A stretch of DNA of 64,000 nt from Streptomyces fodineus (GTDB taxonomy: Bacteria; Actinomycetota; Actinomycetes; Streptomycetales; Streptomycetaceae). The stretch lies in NCBI RefSeq assembly GCF_001735805.1, contig NZ_CP017248.1, positions 1,488,001-1,552,000 on the forward strand, read 5' to 3'. The position numbers and the translations under genes were made by a program. Position 1 is the stretch's first letter; each line of letters opens with the position of its first letter. The notes below the pieces were generated by a model that had not been told where the DNA came from, ran no database searches, and saw only the letters and a list, made by a program, of their open reading frames with translations. Below are positions 35,234 to 44,929 of the stretch, one piece after another.

Positions 35234-37128
35234 TGCCTCTCCTTGGCTGTGCCGCCCGCGTCCTTGACGGCCAGGCTCCCACTGATCCGCCCGGCGATCT
35301 CGACGGGCGTGAGACCGATGTCGGCCAGTACCTCGCCGCGCTTGGCGTGCGCGAGGAACTGCTCCGGGATGCCGAACCGCCGTACCGGCACGTCCACGTC
35401 GGCGTCGCCGAGGGCCAGCGCCACGGCCGAACCGACACCCGCCGAACGGCTGTTGTCCTCCACCACGGCCACCAGCCGGTGCTCGGCGGCGAGGCCCGGC
35501 AGCGCGGGGTCGACGGGCTTGACCCAACGGGGGTCCACCACCGTGCAGTTGATGCCGCGCGCCTGCAGCAGGTCGGCGGCCTGCAGACACACCGGGGCCA
35601 TCACGCCGACGGCCACCAGCAGCACCTCGGGGCGTTCGCCGCGGTGCAGGACGTCCATGCCCCCGACGTGATCGACGGCCGGGATCTCCGGGCCGACCGA
35701 CTCCTTCGGGAAGCGGACCAGGGTGGGCGCGTCGTCCACGGCGACGGCCTCGCGCAGCTGGGCGCGCAGCTGACCGGCGTCGCGCGGGGCGGCGATCCTC
35801 AGGCCGGGGACGACCTGGAGGACCGACATGTCCCACATGCCGTTGTGGGAGGCCCCGTCGGCGCCGGTGACGCCGGCCCGGTCGAGGACGAAGGTGACCC
35901 CGCAGCGGTGCAGGGCGACATCCATCAGCAACTGGTCGAAGGCGCGGTTGAGGAAGGTGGCGTAGACGGCGACGACCGGATGCAGTCCGCCGGTGGCGAG
36001 GCCTGCCGCGGAGACGACCGCGTGCTGCTCGGCGATGCCCACGTCCCACACCCGGCCGGGGAAGCGCTCGGCGAACTTGGCGAGGCCCACCGGGTGCAGC
36101 ATGGCCGCCGTGATCGCCACGACGTCCTCCCGCTCCTCGCCGATCCGCACGATCTCCTCGCCGAACACCGAGGTCCAGGAAGGACCGTTGGACGGCGCCA
36201 GCGGCTCACAGGTGAGCGGGTCCATCACGCCGACGGTGTGGAAGTGGTCCTCCTCGTGCAGGAGGGCGGGCTCGTAGCCGCGGCCCTTCTCCGTGAGGCA
36301 GTGGACCAGGACCGGGCCGTGGAACCGTTTCGCCCGGCGCAGCGCCGACTCGACGGCCTTGATGTCGTGCCCGTCGATCGGGCCGACGTACTTCAGGCCC
36401 AGGTCCTCGAACATGCCCTGCGGGGCGAAGGCGTCCTTGAAGCCCTTCTTCGCGCCGTGCAGGGACTCATACAGGGTGGCGCCGACGATCGGGGTGCGCA
36501 GCAGCACGTCCTTGCCCCAGGCGAGGACCTTCTCGTAGCCGTCGGTGGTGCGCAGGGTGGCCAGGTGGTTGGCGAGGCCGCCGATGGTGGGGGCGTAGGA
36601 GCGTTCGTTGTCGTTGACGACGATGATCAGCGGGCGGTCCCTGGCGGCCGCGATGTTGTTCAGCGCCTCCCAGGCCATGCCGCCGGTCAGCGCGCCGTCG
36701 CCGATGACGGCGACCACATGGCCCTTCTCCCCCTGCACCTGGTTGGCCTTGGCGAGGCCGTCGGCCCAGCCGAGCGCGGTGGAGGCGTGGCTGTTCTCGA
36801 TGACGTCGTGCTCGGACTCCTCGCGCGAGGGGTAGCCGGACAGCCCGCCCTTGCCGCGCAGCTTGGAGAAGTCCTGACGCCCGGTCAGCAGCTTGTGGAC
36901 GTAGGACTGGTGGCCGGTGTCCCACAGGATGCGGTCGACCGGTGACTCGAAGACCCGGTGGAGCGCGAGGGACAGTTCCACCACCCCCAGATTGGGCCCG
37001 AGGTGACCGCCGGTCCTCGACACCGCCTGCACCAGGAACTCACGTATTTCGTGGGACAGTTCACCAAGATCCGTCTCGGACAGCGCCTTCAGGTCGCGTG
37101 GTGTCCGGATGGTCTCCAGAATGGTCAC
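35230..37128 (-). CDS. dxs: 1-deoxy-D-xylulose-5-phosphate synthase
   Basis: A 632-residue thiamin-diphosphate enzyme condensing pyruvate and glyceraldehyde 3-phosphate, the first step of the MEP pathway. Seen are [13 protein letters not shown], the ThDP motif [16 protein letters not shown], the active-site [18 protein letters not shown] and the late [20 protein letters not shown]. Streptomycetes usually have a second dxs elsewhere, so this one is probably dedicated to hopanoid supply. It lies 34 bases after ispG and overlaps the aminotransferase gene. Confidence 0.96.
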   Translation of the reverse strand: MTILETIRTPRDLKALSETDLGELSHEIREFLVQAVSRTGGHLGPNLGVVELSLALHRVFESPVDRILWDTGHQSYVHKLLTGRQDFSKLRGKGGLSGYPSREESEHDVIENSHASTALGWADGLAKANQVQGEKGHVVAVIGDGALTGGMAWEALNNIAAARDRPLIIVVNDNERSYAPTIGGLANHLATLRTTDGYEKVLAWGKDVLLRTPIVGATLYESLHGAKKGFKDAFAPQGMFEDLGLKYVGPIDGHDIKAVESALRRAKRFHGPVLVHCLTEKGRGYEPALLHEEDHFHTVGVMDPLTCEPLAPSNGPSWTSVFGEEIVRIGEEREDVVAITAAMLHPVGLAKFAERFPGRVWDVGIAEQHAVVSAAGLATGGLHPVVAVYATFLNRAFDQLLMDVALHRCGVTFVLDRAGVTGADGASHNGMWDMSVLQVVPGLRIAAPRDAGQLRAQLREAVAVDDAPTLVRFPKESVGPEIPAVDHVGGMDVLHRGERPEVLLVAVGVMAPVCLQAADLLQARGINCTVVDPRWVKPVDPALPGLAAEHRLVAVVEDNSRSAGVGSAVALALGDADVDVPVRRFGIPEQFLAHAKRGEVLADIGLTPVEIAGRISGSLAVKDAGGTAKERQ

Positions 37129-37162
37129 GCTGGGCCCCCTCTCGGTCCGTGCCGTGCTGTGC

Positions 37163-38296
37163 TCAACTCACTTCGTCTGCGGGGCTCGTCCGCTCGGCGA
37201 GCTTCATGGCCTCATCGATGAGGGTCTCGACGATCTTCGACTCGGGTACGGTCTTGATGACCTCGCCCTTGACGAAGATCTGCCCCTTTCCGTTGCCCGA
37301 GGCAACTCCGAGGTCGGCTTCACGGGCCTCCCCCGGGCCGTTGACCACACACCCCATCACCGCGACCCTGAGCGGCACCTCCATGCCGTCGAGGCCCGCC
37401 GTGACCTCCTCTGCGAGCTTGTAGACGTCGACCTGGGCCCGGCCGCAGGACGGGCAGGAGACGATCTCCAGCCGCCGCTGCCTCAGGCCCAGGGACTGCA
37501 GGATCTGGATGCCGACCTTGACCTCTTCGGCCGGCGGCGCGCTCAGCGAGACACGGATCGTGTCGCCGATGCCCCGGGACAGCAGCGCCCCGAAGGCCAC
37601 GGCCGACTTGATCGTGCCCTGGAAGGCCGGGCCGGCCTCCGTCACGCCGAGGTGCAGCGGGTAGTCGCAGCTCTCGGCCAGCTGGCGGTAGGCCTCGATC
37701 ATCACGACCGGGTCGTTGTGCTTGACGGAGATCTTGATGTCCCGGAAGTCGTGCTCCTCGAAGAGGGACGCCTCCCACAGCGCGCTCTCGACCAGCGCCT
37801 CGGGAGTGGCCTTGCCGTACTTCTGGAGCAACCGCCGGTCCAGCGAACCGGCGTTGACCCCGATCCGGATCGGCGTGCCGTGGTCCTTGGCGGCGCGCGC
37901 GATCTCCTTGACCTGGTCGTCGAACTTCTTGATGTTGCCCGGGTTCACCCGGACCGCCGCACAGCCGGCCTCGATGGCCGCGAAGACGTACTTCGGCTGG
38001 AAGTGGATGTCGGCGATCACCGGGGTCTGCGACTTGCGGGCGATGGTGGCGAGGGCGTCCGCGTCGTCCTGCGTGGGGCAGGCGACGCGGACGATCTGGC
38101 AGCCGGACGCGGTCAGTTCCGCGATCTGCTGCAGGGTGGGGCCGATGTCCGACGTACGGGTCGTCGTCATCGACTGCACCGACACCGGGGCTTGGCCCCC
38201 GACCGCCACCGGCCCGACCTGGATCTGCCGCGACTGCCGCCGCGGCGCGACCGGACGGGCCGGTACCTCGGGAACGCCCAAGGGGACGGCGGTCAT
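37163..38296 (-). CDS. ispG: 4-hydroxy-3-methylbut-2-enyl diphosphate synthase (IspG/GcpE)
   Basis: A 377-residue [4Fe-4S] enzyme of the MEP pathway. The N-terminal TIM barrel starts [20 protein letters not shown], and the C-terminal cluster ligands are in [20 protein letters not shown] and [16 protein letters not shown] (three Cys and Glu). It lies four bases after hpnH and precedes dxs, giving a second isoprenoid gene inside the hopanoid operon. Confidence 0.96.
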   Translation of the reverse strand: MTAVPLGVPEVPARPVAPRRQSRQIQVGPVAVGGQAPVSVQSMTTTRTSDIGPTLQQIAELTASGCQIVRVACPTQDDADALATIARKSQTPVIADIHFQPKYVFAAIEAGCAAVRVNPGNIKKFDDQVKEIARAAKDHGTPIRIGVNAGSLDRRLLQKYGKATPEALVESALWEASLFEEHDFRDIKISVKHNDPVVMIEAYRQLAESCDYPLHLGVTEAGPAFQGTIKSAVAFGALLSRGIGDTIRVSLSAPPAEEVKVGIQILQSLGLRQRRLEIVSCPSCGRAQVDVYKLAEEVTAGLDGMEVPLRVAVMGCVVNGPGEAREADLGVASGNGKGQIFVKGEVIKTVPESKIVETLIDEAMKLAERTSPADEVS

Positions 38297-38300
38297 GGCG

Positions 38301-39326
38301 TCAGCTCTGCTTTCCGCTCGTCATCGTCTCGCGCGCGGCCCGCAGGGACTCCTTGAGGGAGCCCATCGTGGCGAGCACGGCGGTCGGCTCGTAGCCGCAG
38401 TGCGCCATGCAGTTGGCGCAGCGCGGGTCCTTGCCGCGGCCGTACTTGTCCCAGTCGGTCTTCTCGATCAGTTCGCGGTACGTGGACACGTAACCGTCGC
38501 TCATCAGGTAGCAGGGGCGCTGCCAGCCGAACAGCGAGTAGCTCGGGATCGCCCACGCCGTGCACGGGAAGTCGACCTTGCCCTCCAGGAAGTCCAGGAA
38601 GAGCGGGCTCTGGTTGAGCCGCCACTTCCTGCGGTTGCCGCCCGCGAAGGCCTTCTTGAACAGCTCGCGGGTCTGCTGCACGCCGAGGAAGTGCTCCTGG
38701 TCGGGCGCCTTTTCGTAGGCGTAGGCGGGCGAGAGCATCATCTCGTCCACCTTCAGGTCGTCATTGAGGTAGTTGAGCACCTCGATGACCGTCTGCGGGG
38801 TGTCGGTGTTGAAGAAGGTCGAGTTGGTGGTCACCCGGAAGCCGCGCCGCTTGGCCTCCTTGATGGCCTCCACCGCCTCGTCGAAGGTGCCCTCCTTCGC
38901 CACCGAGGCGTCGTGCCGCTCGCGCAGCCCGTCGATGTGCACGGCCCACGCGAAGTACGGCGAGGGCTTGAACTTGTCCATCTTCTTGCGCATGAGAAGG
39001 GCGTTCGTGCACAGGAACACGAACTTCTTCCTGGCGACCAACTGCCGTACGATCTCGTCGATCTGAGGGTGCATCAACGGTTCGCCACCGGCGATGGACA
39101 CCATCGGCGCACCGGACTCCAGTACCGCGCCCACGGCCTGTGCGACGGGCATGCGCTGCTTCAGGACACCTGCCGGATGCTGGATCTTGCCGCAGCCCTC
39201 GCACTTGAGGTTGCACGCGAACAGCGGCTCCAACTCGACGAGCAGGGCGAACTTGTCCCGCTTCTTGAGCTTCTGTTCGAGCAGATAGGTAGCGACCTTG
39301 ATGGACTGACGCAACGGCATGGCCAT
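38301..39326 (-). CDS. hpnH: Adenosyl-hopene transferase HpnH, radical SAM
   Basis: A 341-residue radical SAM protein. The cluster motif is [11 protein letters not shown] (CxxxCxxC) near residue 47, then [17 protein letters not shown]. The C-terminal [20 protein letters not shown] is typical of HpnH and may bind an extra cluster or shape the site. HpnH joins the 5-prime-deoxyadenosyl radical to hopene to make adenosylhopane. GGAGG lies 8 bases before the ATG at 39326, which I prefer to an upstream ATG. Confidence 0.95.
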   Translation of the reverse strand: MAMPLRQSIKVATYLLEQKLKKRDKFALLVELEPLFACNLKCEGCGKIQHPAGVLKQRMPVAQAVGAVLESGAPMVSIAGGEPLMHPQIDEIVRQLVARKKFVFLCTNALLMRKKMDKFKPSPYFAWAVHIDGLRERHDASVAKEGTFDEAVEAIKEAKRRGFRVTTNSTFFNTDTPQTVIEVLNYLNDDLKVDEMMLSPAYAYEKAPDQEHFLGVQQTRELFKKAFAGGNRRKWRLNQSPLFLDFLEGKVDFPCTAWAIPSYSLFGWQRPCYLMSDGYVSTYRELIEKTDWDKYGRGKDPRCANCMAHCGYEPTAVLATMGSLKESLRAARETMTSGKQS

Positions 39327-39331
39327 CTGGC

Positions 39332-39973
39332 TCACCTCCGGGGGAGCAGCAAAGAACGGTGCCATTCGAAAAAAGCGGGAACAACGGATCGAAGAACGCG
39401 GAAGGCCGATATTCCACCGCGGACCGTGCCGATCCGCACGAGTTCGTGTTCGGGAGCGTCCACGACCACCCGTACGGCGGCAACCGGGCGTTCACCGGCG
39501 CGGACGGCGGTCAGCAGCGTGGCCGCCGACTCCATGTCGACCGCGATCGCGCCGGTCGCGAGCAGATCGGCGCGCTCATGGCCCCGCACGACGTGGTCGG
39601 AGCCGGTGAGCGGGCCGGTGTGGACCGTGCGTCCCGGCATCAGGCGCACGAGTTCCTTGACCAGCAGTTCGGTGCCGACACAGGCGACGCTGCCGCGCGG
39701 GTCCCGGGTCTCCTCGGCGACCACCAGGTCGCCGGGGTGCATACCGGGGGCGAGCCCGGCGCAGAAGCCGGTGGCCAGCACGACCGCGTCGGCCAGCGCC
39801 GGGTCCGCGAGCTGCCGGGTGACGGAGCGTTCCGCCGCACGGGGGCCCATGCCCGTACGGACGAAGCTGACCGGCCCGTCCGCCCCGCTCCTGTCGCCCG
39901 TGCGCAGGGCCAGGTGCTCGATGCCGAGCGCGCAGGCGATCAGCAGCGGGGCGGGTGCGGGCTGGGTGCGCAA
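39332..39973 (-). CDS. hpnG: Adenosylhopane nucleosidase HpnG
   Basis: A 213-residue nucleoside phosphorylase/nucleosidase fold protein. ACALGIEHLALRTGDRSGAD lies at the N-terminus, VVLATGFCAGLAPGMHPGDL in the middle and AIAVDMESAATLLTAVRAGE near residue 160 (the Glu that binds the ribose). In hopanoid clusters HpnG removes adenine from adenosylhopane. It starts at TTG 39973 after GGGGAG, two bases past the shc stop, and ends six bases before hpnH. Confidence 0.9.
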   Translation of the reverse strand: MRTQPAPAPLLIACALGIEHLALRTGDRSGADGPVSFVRTGMGPRAAERSVTRQLADPALADAVVLATGFCAGLAPGMHPGDLVVAEETRDPRGSVACVGTELLVKELVRLMPGRTVHTGPLTGSDHVVRGHERADLLATGAIAVDMESAATLLTAVRAGERPVAAVRVVVDAPEHELVRIGTVRGGISAFRVLRSVVPAFFEWHRSLLLPRR

Positions 39974-39975
39974 AG

Positions 39976-42000
39976 TCAGCTCCCCTTCGCCTCGGACAGC
40001 GGTTTCCCGGCGAGGAGGCCGCGCTCGAAGGGGTCGCCGTGCAGGTACCGGCCGAGGGCGGTGAGCGGGAAGACCTGCCGGTACAGGTGGTAGTTGATGG
40101 AGAAGTCCCAGGGGAAGCCGGTGCCGGTGAAGTACGGCTCGTCCCAGGTGCCGTCCTCGCGCTGGGTGCCGGCCAGCCACCGGATGCCGCGCTCGACGGC
40201 CTTGGAGTCCTGCTCCCCCGCCGCGAGCAGCGCCATCAGCGCCCACGCGGTCTGCGAGGCGGTGGAAGCACCGCGGCCGCTCCACTCCTTGACGTACTTG
40301 TAGGAGCGCAGGTCCTCGCCCCAGCCGCCGTCGTCGTTCTGCACGCGCTCCAGCCAGGCCACGGCCCGCCGGATGGCCGGGTGCGAGCCGGGCAGTCCGG
40401 CCGCGGTCAGCGCGGGGACCACGGAGCCGGTGCCGTAGACGTAGTTGACGCCCCAGCGGCCGAACCACGAGCCGTCCGCTTCCTGTTCGGCCAGCAGCCA
40501 GTCGATGCCCCGGCGGGTGCGCGGGTCGTGGGCGAGTCCCTCGGCGGCGAGCATCTCCACGACATGCGCGGTGACGTCGGCCGACGGCGGGTCGATGACC
40601 TCGCCGAAATCGCAGAACGGCAGCCGGTTGGGGAACGGGCTGGTGTTGTCGACGTCGAAGGCGCCCCAAGCGCCGTTCTTCGACTGCATCCCGAGGTTCC
40701 AGCGCACCGCGCGCCCGATGGCCCGGTCCACGCGCTCGGGGTCGTGATGCCGGACCCGGCGCAGTGCGAGGCAGACCTCGGCGGTGTCGTCGATGTCGGG
40801 GTAGTTGTCGTTGTGGAACTCGAACGCCCAGCCCCCCGGCGGAAGCCCGGGCCGCCGTACGGCCCAGTCGCCGGGCCGGACGATCTCCTCGCCGAGCATC
40901 CAGTCGGCCGCCCTGACCAGCTGCGGATGGTCGGCGGGGAGCCCCGCGTCGACGAGCGCGATGGTGGCGAGGCAGGTGTCCCACACCGGGGACTGGCAGG
41001 CCTCGATCATCCGGGCGCCGTCCTTGCGCCATACGGCGAAACGGTCCAGCGAGGCGAGGCCCTCACGCATCACGGGGTGCTCGAGGTCGTAGCCGAGCAG
41101 GTGCAGGGCGATGACCGAGTACACGGCCGGGGGCTGGATGCCGCCCCAGCAGCCGTCGTTCTCCTGCCGTTCGATGATCCAGCGGGCGGCGGAGTTCATC
41201 GCCGCCTTGCGGAGTCTGCGCGGGACGACCTTGCGCAGCTGGTGCAGCGCCCGGTCCAGGCGCTGGAAGGCGCCGTCCCAACTGGCCACCGGGGCGAACG
41301 GCTTGGACGGGTTGGGGTTCGCCGGGTCGGTGTGCAGCTCGTCCAGCGGGAAGGGCGCGGGGCGTACCGGGCGCTTGGCCGAGACGATGGTGAGCGGCAC
41401 GATGGTCTGCCGGGCCCAGCACCCGAAGTCGTAGATGTTGAGCGGCATCCAGGCCGGGAAGTAGATGAGTTCCGGCGGGAGTTCGGGCAGGTCCTCCCAC
41501 TTCCACCAGCCGAACAGGGCGAGCCAGATCCGGGTGAACACCCGGGCCGCTGCGATGCCGCCGCGCTCGCGGATCCAGGCCGACGCCTTCGCCATGTGCG
41601 CCTCGTCGGGCGCGTCGCCGGCCAGGCGCAGGGCGACGTACGCCTCGATGGTGGTGGACAGTTCACCGGGCCCGCCGTAGAAGGTGGCCCAGGTGCCGTC
41701 CTCGCGCTGCTCGCCGCGGATGAACGTCGCGGCGGCCTGCGTCGTCCGCTCGTCGCGGATCCCCAGGAACTGACGCAGGAGCAGGTCCTCGGCGTCCATG
41801 GTGACGTTGGTCTCCAGGTCGCCCTTCCACCAGCCCTGGGCGTCCTGCCGCGCGAGCAGGAAGTCGGTGGCGCGCCGTGCGGCGCGTGCGGCGGCTTCGT
41901 GCACCCCGGCCGCCTCGGGGGTGGTGACGGTGGTGTCGCTGGCCGCGGCAGCCCGGGGCGGCACAGTCGCCCCGGTGCTTCCGTCGGTCGTCGCTGTCAT
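39976..42000 (-). CDS. shc: Squalene-hopene cyclase
   Basis: A 674-residue monotopic membrane cyclase that folds squalene to hopene. The protonating motif DIDDTAEVCLALRRV (DxDDTA) is at about residue 395. Several QW repeats are visible, for example QDAQGWWKGDLETN, QENDGCWGG, QEADGSWFGRWGVNYVYGTG and QREDGTWDEPYFTGTGFPWD. Length matches Alicyclobacillus enzymes plus an N-terminal extension. GAAGGGGAAG precedes the ATG at 42000. It is separated from the upstream synthase gene by a hairpin. Confidence 0.97.
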   Translation of the reverse strand: MTATTDGSTGATVPPRAAAASDTTVTTPEAAGVHEAAARAARRATDFLLARQDAQGWWKGDLETNVTMDAEDLLLRQFLGIRDERTTQAAATFIRGEQREDGTWATFYGGPGELSTTIEAYVALRLAGDAPDEAHMAKASAWIRERGGIAAARVFTRIWLALFGWWKWEDLPELPPELIYFPAWMPLNIYDFGCWARQTIVPLTIVSAKRPVRPAPFPLDELHTDPANPNPSKPFAPVASWDGAFQRLDRALHQLRKVVPRRLRKAAMNSAARWIIERQENDGCWGGIQPPAVYSVIALHLLGYDLEHPVMREGLASLDRFAVWRKDGARMIEACQSPVWDTCLATIALVDAGLPADHPQLVRAADWMLGEEIVRPGDWAVRRPGLPPGGWAFEFHNDNYPDIDDTAEVCLALRRVRHHDPERVDRAIGRAVRWNLGMQSKNGAWGAFDVDNTSPFPNRLPFCDFGEVIDPPSADVTAHVVEMLAAEGLAHDPRTRRGIDWLLAEQEADGSWFGRWGVNYVYGTGSVVPALTAAGLPGSHPAIRRAVAWLERVQNDDGGWGEDLRSYKYVKEWSGRGASTASQTAWALMALLAAGEQDSKAVERGIRWLAGTQREDGTWDEPYFTGTGFPWDFSINYHLYRQVFPLTALGRYLHGDPFERGLLAGKPLSEAKGS

Positions 42001-42051
42001 GGCTTCCCCTTCGTGCAGTCGTGCGAGTCGTGCTGCTCTGGGTCCGCCGTC

Positions 42052-42087
42052 GGCCGGTGTCCTGATGTCGATCCTCGGACACCGGCC
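42052..42087 (-). terminator. Intraoperon hairpin before shc
   Basis: GGCCGGTGTCC and GGACACCGGCC form an 11-bp perfect stem with a 14-base loop in the 121-base gap between the polyprenyl synthase and shc. It may be an attenuator or processing signal that sets the ratio of downstream genes. No second gene start lies between. Confidence 0.55.
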
Positions 42088-42121
42088 GGCGACTACGCGA
42101 GGCGTGTTCGGCCGATAGTGA

Positions 42122-43258
42122 TCATCTCTTTCGTACGACGACGAAGTCGGCGAGCGCCGTGAAGGAGTCGCGTACCCGGCCGGGCATGTCGACGGCGTCG
42201 AGGGCTTCGATGGCGATGGTGTGCTGACGGCGCGCTTCCTCGGCCGTCCAGTCCCGGCCGCCGGCCTCCTCGATGAGGGCGGCGCGTGCGGCGAACTCCT
42301 CCTCGGAGAAGTTCTCGAAGTCGCTGCTCTTGGCGTCCGCGGCGAGGATCTCGCCGAGCCGCTCGGAGGCGGAGCCGCCGGCCGCGAGCGCGGCGACGAC
42401 CGGCAGGGACTTCTTGCGCTGGCGCAGGTCGCTCCAGGTCCGCTTGCCGGTGGCCTCCGGGTCGCCCCAGATGCCGAGCAGGTCGTCGATCGCCTGGAAG
42501 GCGAGGCCGAGGTGGTAGCCGTACCGCTCCAGCGCGTCGGCGGTGGCGTCGTCCGCACCGCCGAGGACCGCGCCGATGGAGCTGGAGGCGGCGAGCAGCG
42601 CGCCGGTCTTGTTGCCCTCCATCTCCAGGCACTCCTCGACGCTGACGCGGTCGCGGTGCTCGTAGGAGATGTCCTGCGCCTGACCGTCGATCAGGGCGCG
42701 GGTGGCGGTGGTGAGCCGGCGGGTGGCGCGGCCCGCCTCCACGGTGCCGAGCTCCAGCAGGATCTCGTTGGCCAGGGCGAACAGGGCGTCGCCGACCAGG
42801 ATCGCCTGGGCGGGCCCGTGCACCTTCCAGACGGTGTCGCGGTGGCGGCGCTGCTCGTCGCCGTCCATCAGGTCGTCGTGCAGCAGCGAGAAGTTGTGGA
42901 CGAGTTCGACGGCGACGGCGCCGGGGATGCCCACCTCGGGCTTGGCGCCGGTGACCTCGGCGGAGAGCACGGCCAGCGCGGGACGTACGGCCTTGCCGCC
43001 GTCGCCGTCGGCCGGGTTGCCGGCGGCGTCGATCCAGCCGAAGTGGTAGGCGGCGACGGTGTCCATCGGAGGCGCCAGCCGGTCGACGGCCGCACGCAGG
43101 ACCGGAGTGGCCAGGGTCCGGCCGCGCTCCAGCAACGCGGTCACGTCCACCGCGGCCCGTGGGACGGGCGTCGAGGCCGGGGGCACAGTGGGCACAGTCT
43201 CTCCTCTTGTTGCGGTACCGGGGGTGCGGGGGCCTGCCGCGGGCTCCTGATCGAGCAT
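42122..43258 (-). CDS. Polyprenyl diphosphate synthase
   Basis: A 378-residue trans-prenyltransferase. The first Asp-rich motif is SLLHDDLMDGDEQRRH (DDxxD) and the second is LAFQAIDDLLGIWGD. The GNKTGALLAASSSIGA helix is typical. The product is likely farnesyl diphosphate for squalene synthesis, given the neighbours, but chain length cannot be fixed from sequence alone. Its ATG overlaps the hpnE stop as TGATG, with GGAGG in the end of hpnE. Confidence 0.92.
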   Translation of the reverse strand: MLDQEPAAGPRTPGTATRGETVPTVPPASTPVPRAAVDVTALLERGRTLATPVLRAAVDRLAPPMDTVAAYHFGWIDAAGNPADGDGGKAVRPALAVLSAEVTGAKPEVGIPGAVAVELVHNFSLLHDDLMDGDEQRRHRDTVWKVHGPAQAILVGDALFALANEILLELGTVEAGRATRRLTTATRALIDGQAQDISYEHRDRVSVEECLEMEGNKTGALLAASSSIGAVLGGADDATADALERYGYHLGLAFQAIDDLLGIWGDPEATGKRTWSDLRQRKKSLPVVAALAAGGSASERLGEILAADAKSSDFENFSEEEFAARAALIEEAGGRDWTAEEARRQHTIAIEALDAVDMPGRVRDSFTALADFVVVRKR

Positions 43259-44690
43259 CAGGCCGCCTCCTCGAACTCGAAGAGATGGCGGGGGCGGGGC
43301 CGGCCCAGGGCACTGAGGGCGGCGTCGGCCGCGCTCACTCCACTGCGGACCGCACTCTCCATGGTCGCGGGCCACCCGGTGGCGGTCCACGCTCCGGCCA
43401 GGTACAGGCCGGGGGCTTTGGTGCGGGCGCCGGGCCGCAGCCGCCCGACGCCGGGGTGGGGGCGAACGTGGCCGTGCGCTCCCGGGTCACGAAGAAGTCC
43501 TTCACCACCGCGCCACGCGTACCCGGCATCAGCCGCTCCAACTCGGGCAGATAGCGCTCGCGCAAGTCGGTGACCGGCAGGTCGATCTCGTCCTGTGCGG
43601 CCGACTGGGACAGTGCCAGGTACTGGCCCTCGCCGAGCCCGGAGGCGTCGGTGCGGTCGAAGACCCACTGCACGGGGGTGCCGAGGGCCGCGAAGAAGGG
43701 GCGCGCGAGCACCTTGCGGTCATAGACCACATGGACGTTGAGGATCGGCGCGGTGCCGATCGCGAGGAGCTGCTCGGGCGCCTCGAGGGCGCCGGGCGGC
43801 AGCAGGCCGTGGGCCTCGCGCTGGGGTACGGCGAGGACGACGGCGTCGGTTTCGAGGCGCTCGCCGGGAACCTGAACGCTCCAGGTCCCGTTTTCGTTGG
43901 TGGAGACGGAGGTGACGCGTGTACGGACCTCGGTACGGACACCCGCGGAGTCGAGCGCCTTGCGGGCCAGCCGGTCGTGCAGTTCGCCCAGCGGGACGCG
44001 GGCCCAGCCGATGTCGGCCGCGCCCGGGTCGGACAGCAGACCGGTCTTGAACACCATCGCGGCGAGCCCCAGCGAGGCGTCGCCCGCGACCGCGTTGAGG
44101 GTGGCGACCCCGACCAGGTCCCACAGGGCCTCGACGGCGCGCGCCGACTGGCCGTGCGCGGCCAGCCAGCTGCCGAAGTCCTGCGTGTCCAGGGCCGGAT
44201 CGGCGAGGTCGAGCCCCTTCAGCGCGAGCGCGGCCCGCCCGACCGCGGCGCGCTCGGCGAGCGAGAGGTGCGGATAGGCGGCCAGGCTGCGCCCCAGATG
44301 GAGGGGGACGGGCAGCGGGTCGCGCCGCAGCCTGCCGAGCCGTCTGCCCTCGGGTTTGGCGACGTCGACGACGGGCACGTCCAGGCGGTCCTGCAGCGGT
44401 GCCAGCGCCGCGGCCTCGATGCGGTCGAGGAACCAGCGGTAGGCGGTGCAGCAGCGCAGGTACACGTGCTGGCCGTTGTCGACGGTCAGGTCGCCGCGCT
44501 GGAAGGAGAAGGCGAGGCCGCCCAGCCTGGGCCTGCCTTCGAGCAGGGTGACACGGACGCCCGCGTCGGCGAGTGCGAGCGCCGCGGTGATCCCGGCGAG
44601 CCCGCCGCCGACCACGACGGCGCTGCGGCCTGCCGCGCCCTCGTCTCCCGCGGTGCCGTGCGTCTGTGCGAGGCGTGAGCCGTCGCTCAT
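43258..44690 (-). CDS. hpnE: Hydroxysqualene dehydroxylase HpnE, frameshifted as read
   Basis: A FAD-dependent desaturase-like protein of about 477 residues. The dinucleotide motif VVVGGGLAGITAALALADAG is at residue 25, then RPRLGGLAFSFQRGDLTVDN. After TATFAPTP the frame goes wrong and reads on to 43335. Adding one C to the C4 run near 43453 restores GVGRLRPGARTKAPGLYLAG, then AWTATGWPATMESAVRSGVS and the true end at 43258. The gene is otherwise intact and coupled to its neighbours, so a homopolymer sequencing error is the simplest explanation. HpnE reduces hydroxysqualene to squalene. Confidence 0.88.
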
Positions 44691-44929
44691 CCTGCGTCCT
44701 TCCGTGCATGCGCTCCGCGGGCAGGGCGGTGATGGGCCGCCGGGCGTCCGCGGGTCCGTCGTGGCTGGTCGTGCCCACGCGGCGGTAGCCGCATGTCAGA
44801 TACAGCCTCGCGCCCCTTCGAGGTGCGAGCGTGCAGGTTGAACGGTGCACGGTCAGCCGTCGCAGACTGGGACGCCACGCCGGAGTGAAGGGTTGCCTCG
44901 CGCACGACCCCTGGTTCGGTGAGGTCCAT
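44687..44929 (-). CDS. Small coupled ORF between hpnD and hpnE (DUF6380-like)
   Basis: An 80-residue ORF, MDLTEPGVVREATLHSGVAS, then QSATADRAPFNLHARTSKGR and SDMRLPPRGHDQPRRTRGRP. Its ATG overlaps the hpnD stop (TGATG) and its stop overlaps the hpnE start (ATGA). AGGAGG sits 8 bases before the ATG. It carries the dispersed hairpin repeat, which it translates as DMRLPPRGHDQP. It matches my memory of short streptomycete DUF6380 proteins. Whether it is a protein or a vehicle for the repeat is open. Confidence 0.6.
   Translation of the reverse strand: MDLTEPGVVREATLHSGVASQSATADRAPFNLHARTSKGREAVSDMRLPPRGHDQPRRTRGRPAAHHRPARGAHARKDAG
44763..44818. repeat. Dispersed hairpin repeat, copy 1
   Basis: A sequence starting GGCTGGTCGTGCCCACGCGG with the hairpin GCGGC-ggta-GCCGC, then CATGTCAGATACAGCC and a CGCGCCCCTT tail. 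A related copy is at 54427-54482. I recall this family as a common intergenic repeat of streptomycetes. Here it lies within the small ORF between hpnD and hpnE. Confidence 0.7.

Noticed and set aside
39955..42162. A 735-codon plus-strand frame opposite squalene-hopene cyclase
   Set aside because: Shadow of shc; the translation is low-complexity and has no ribosome site.
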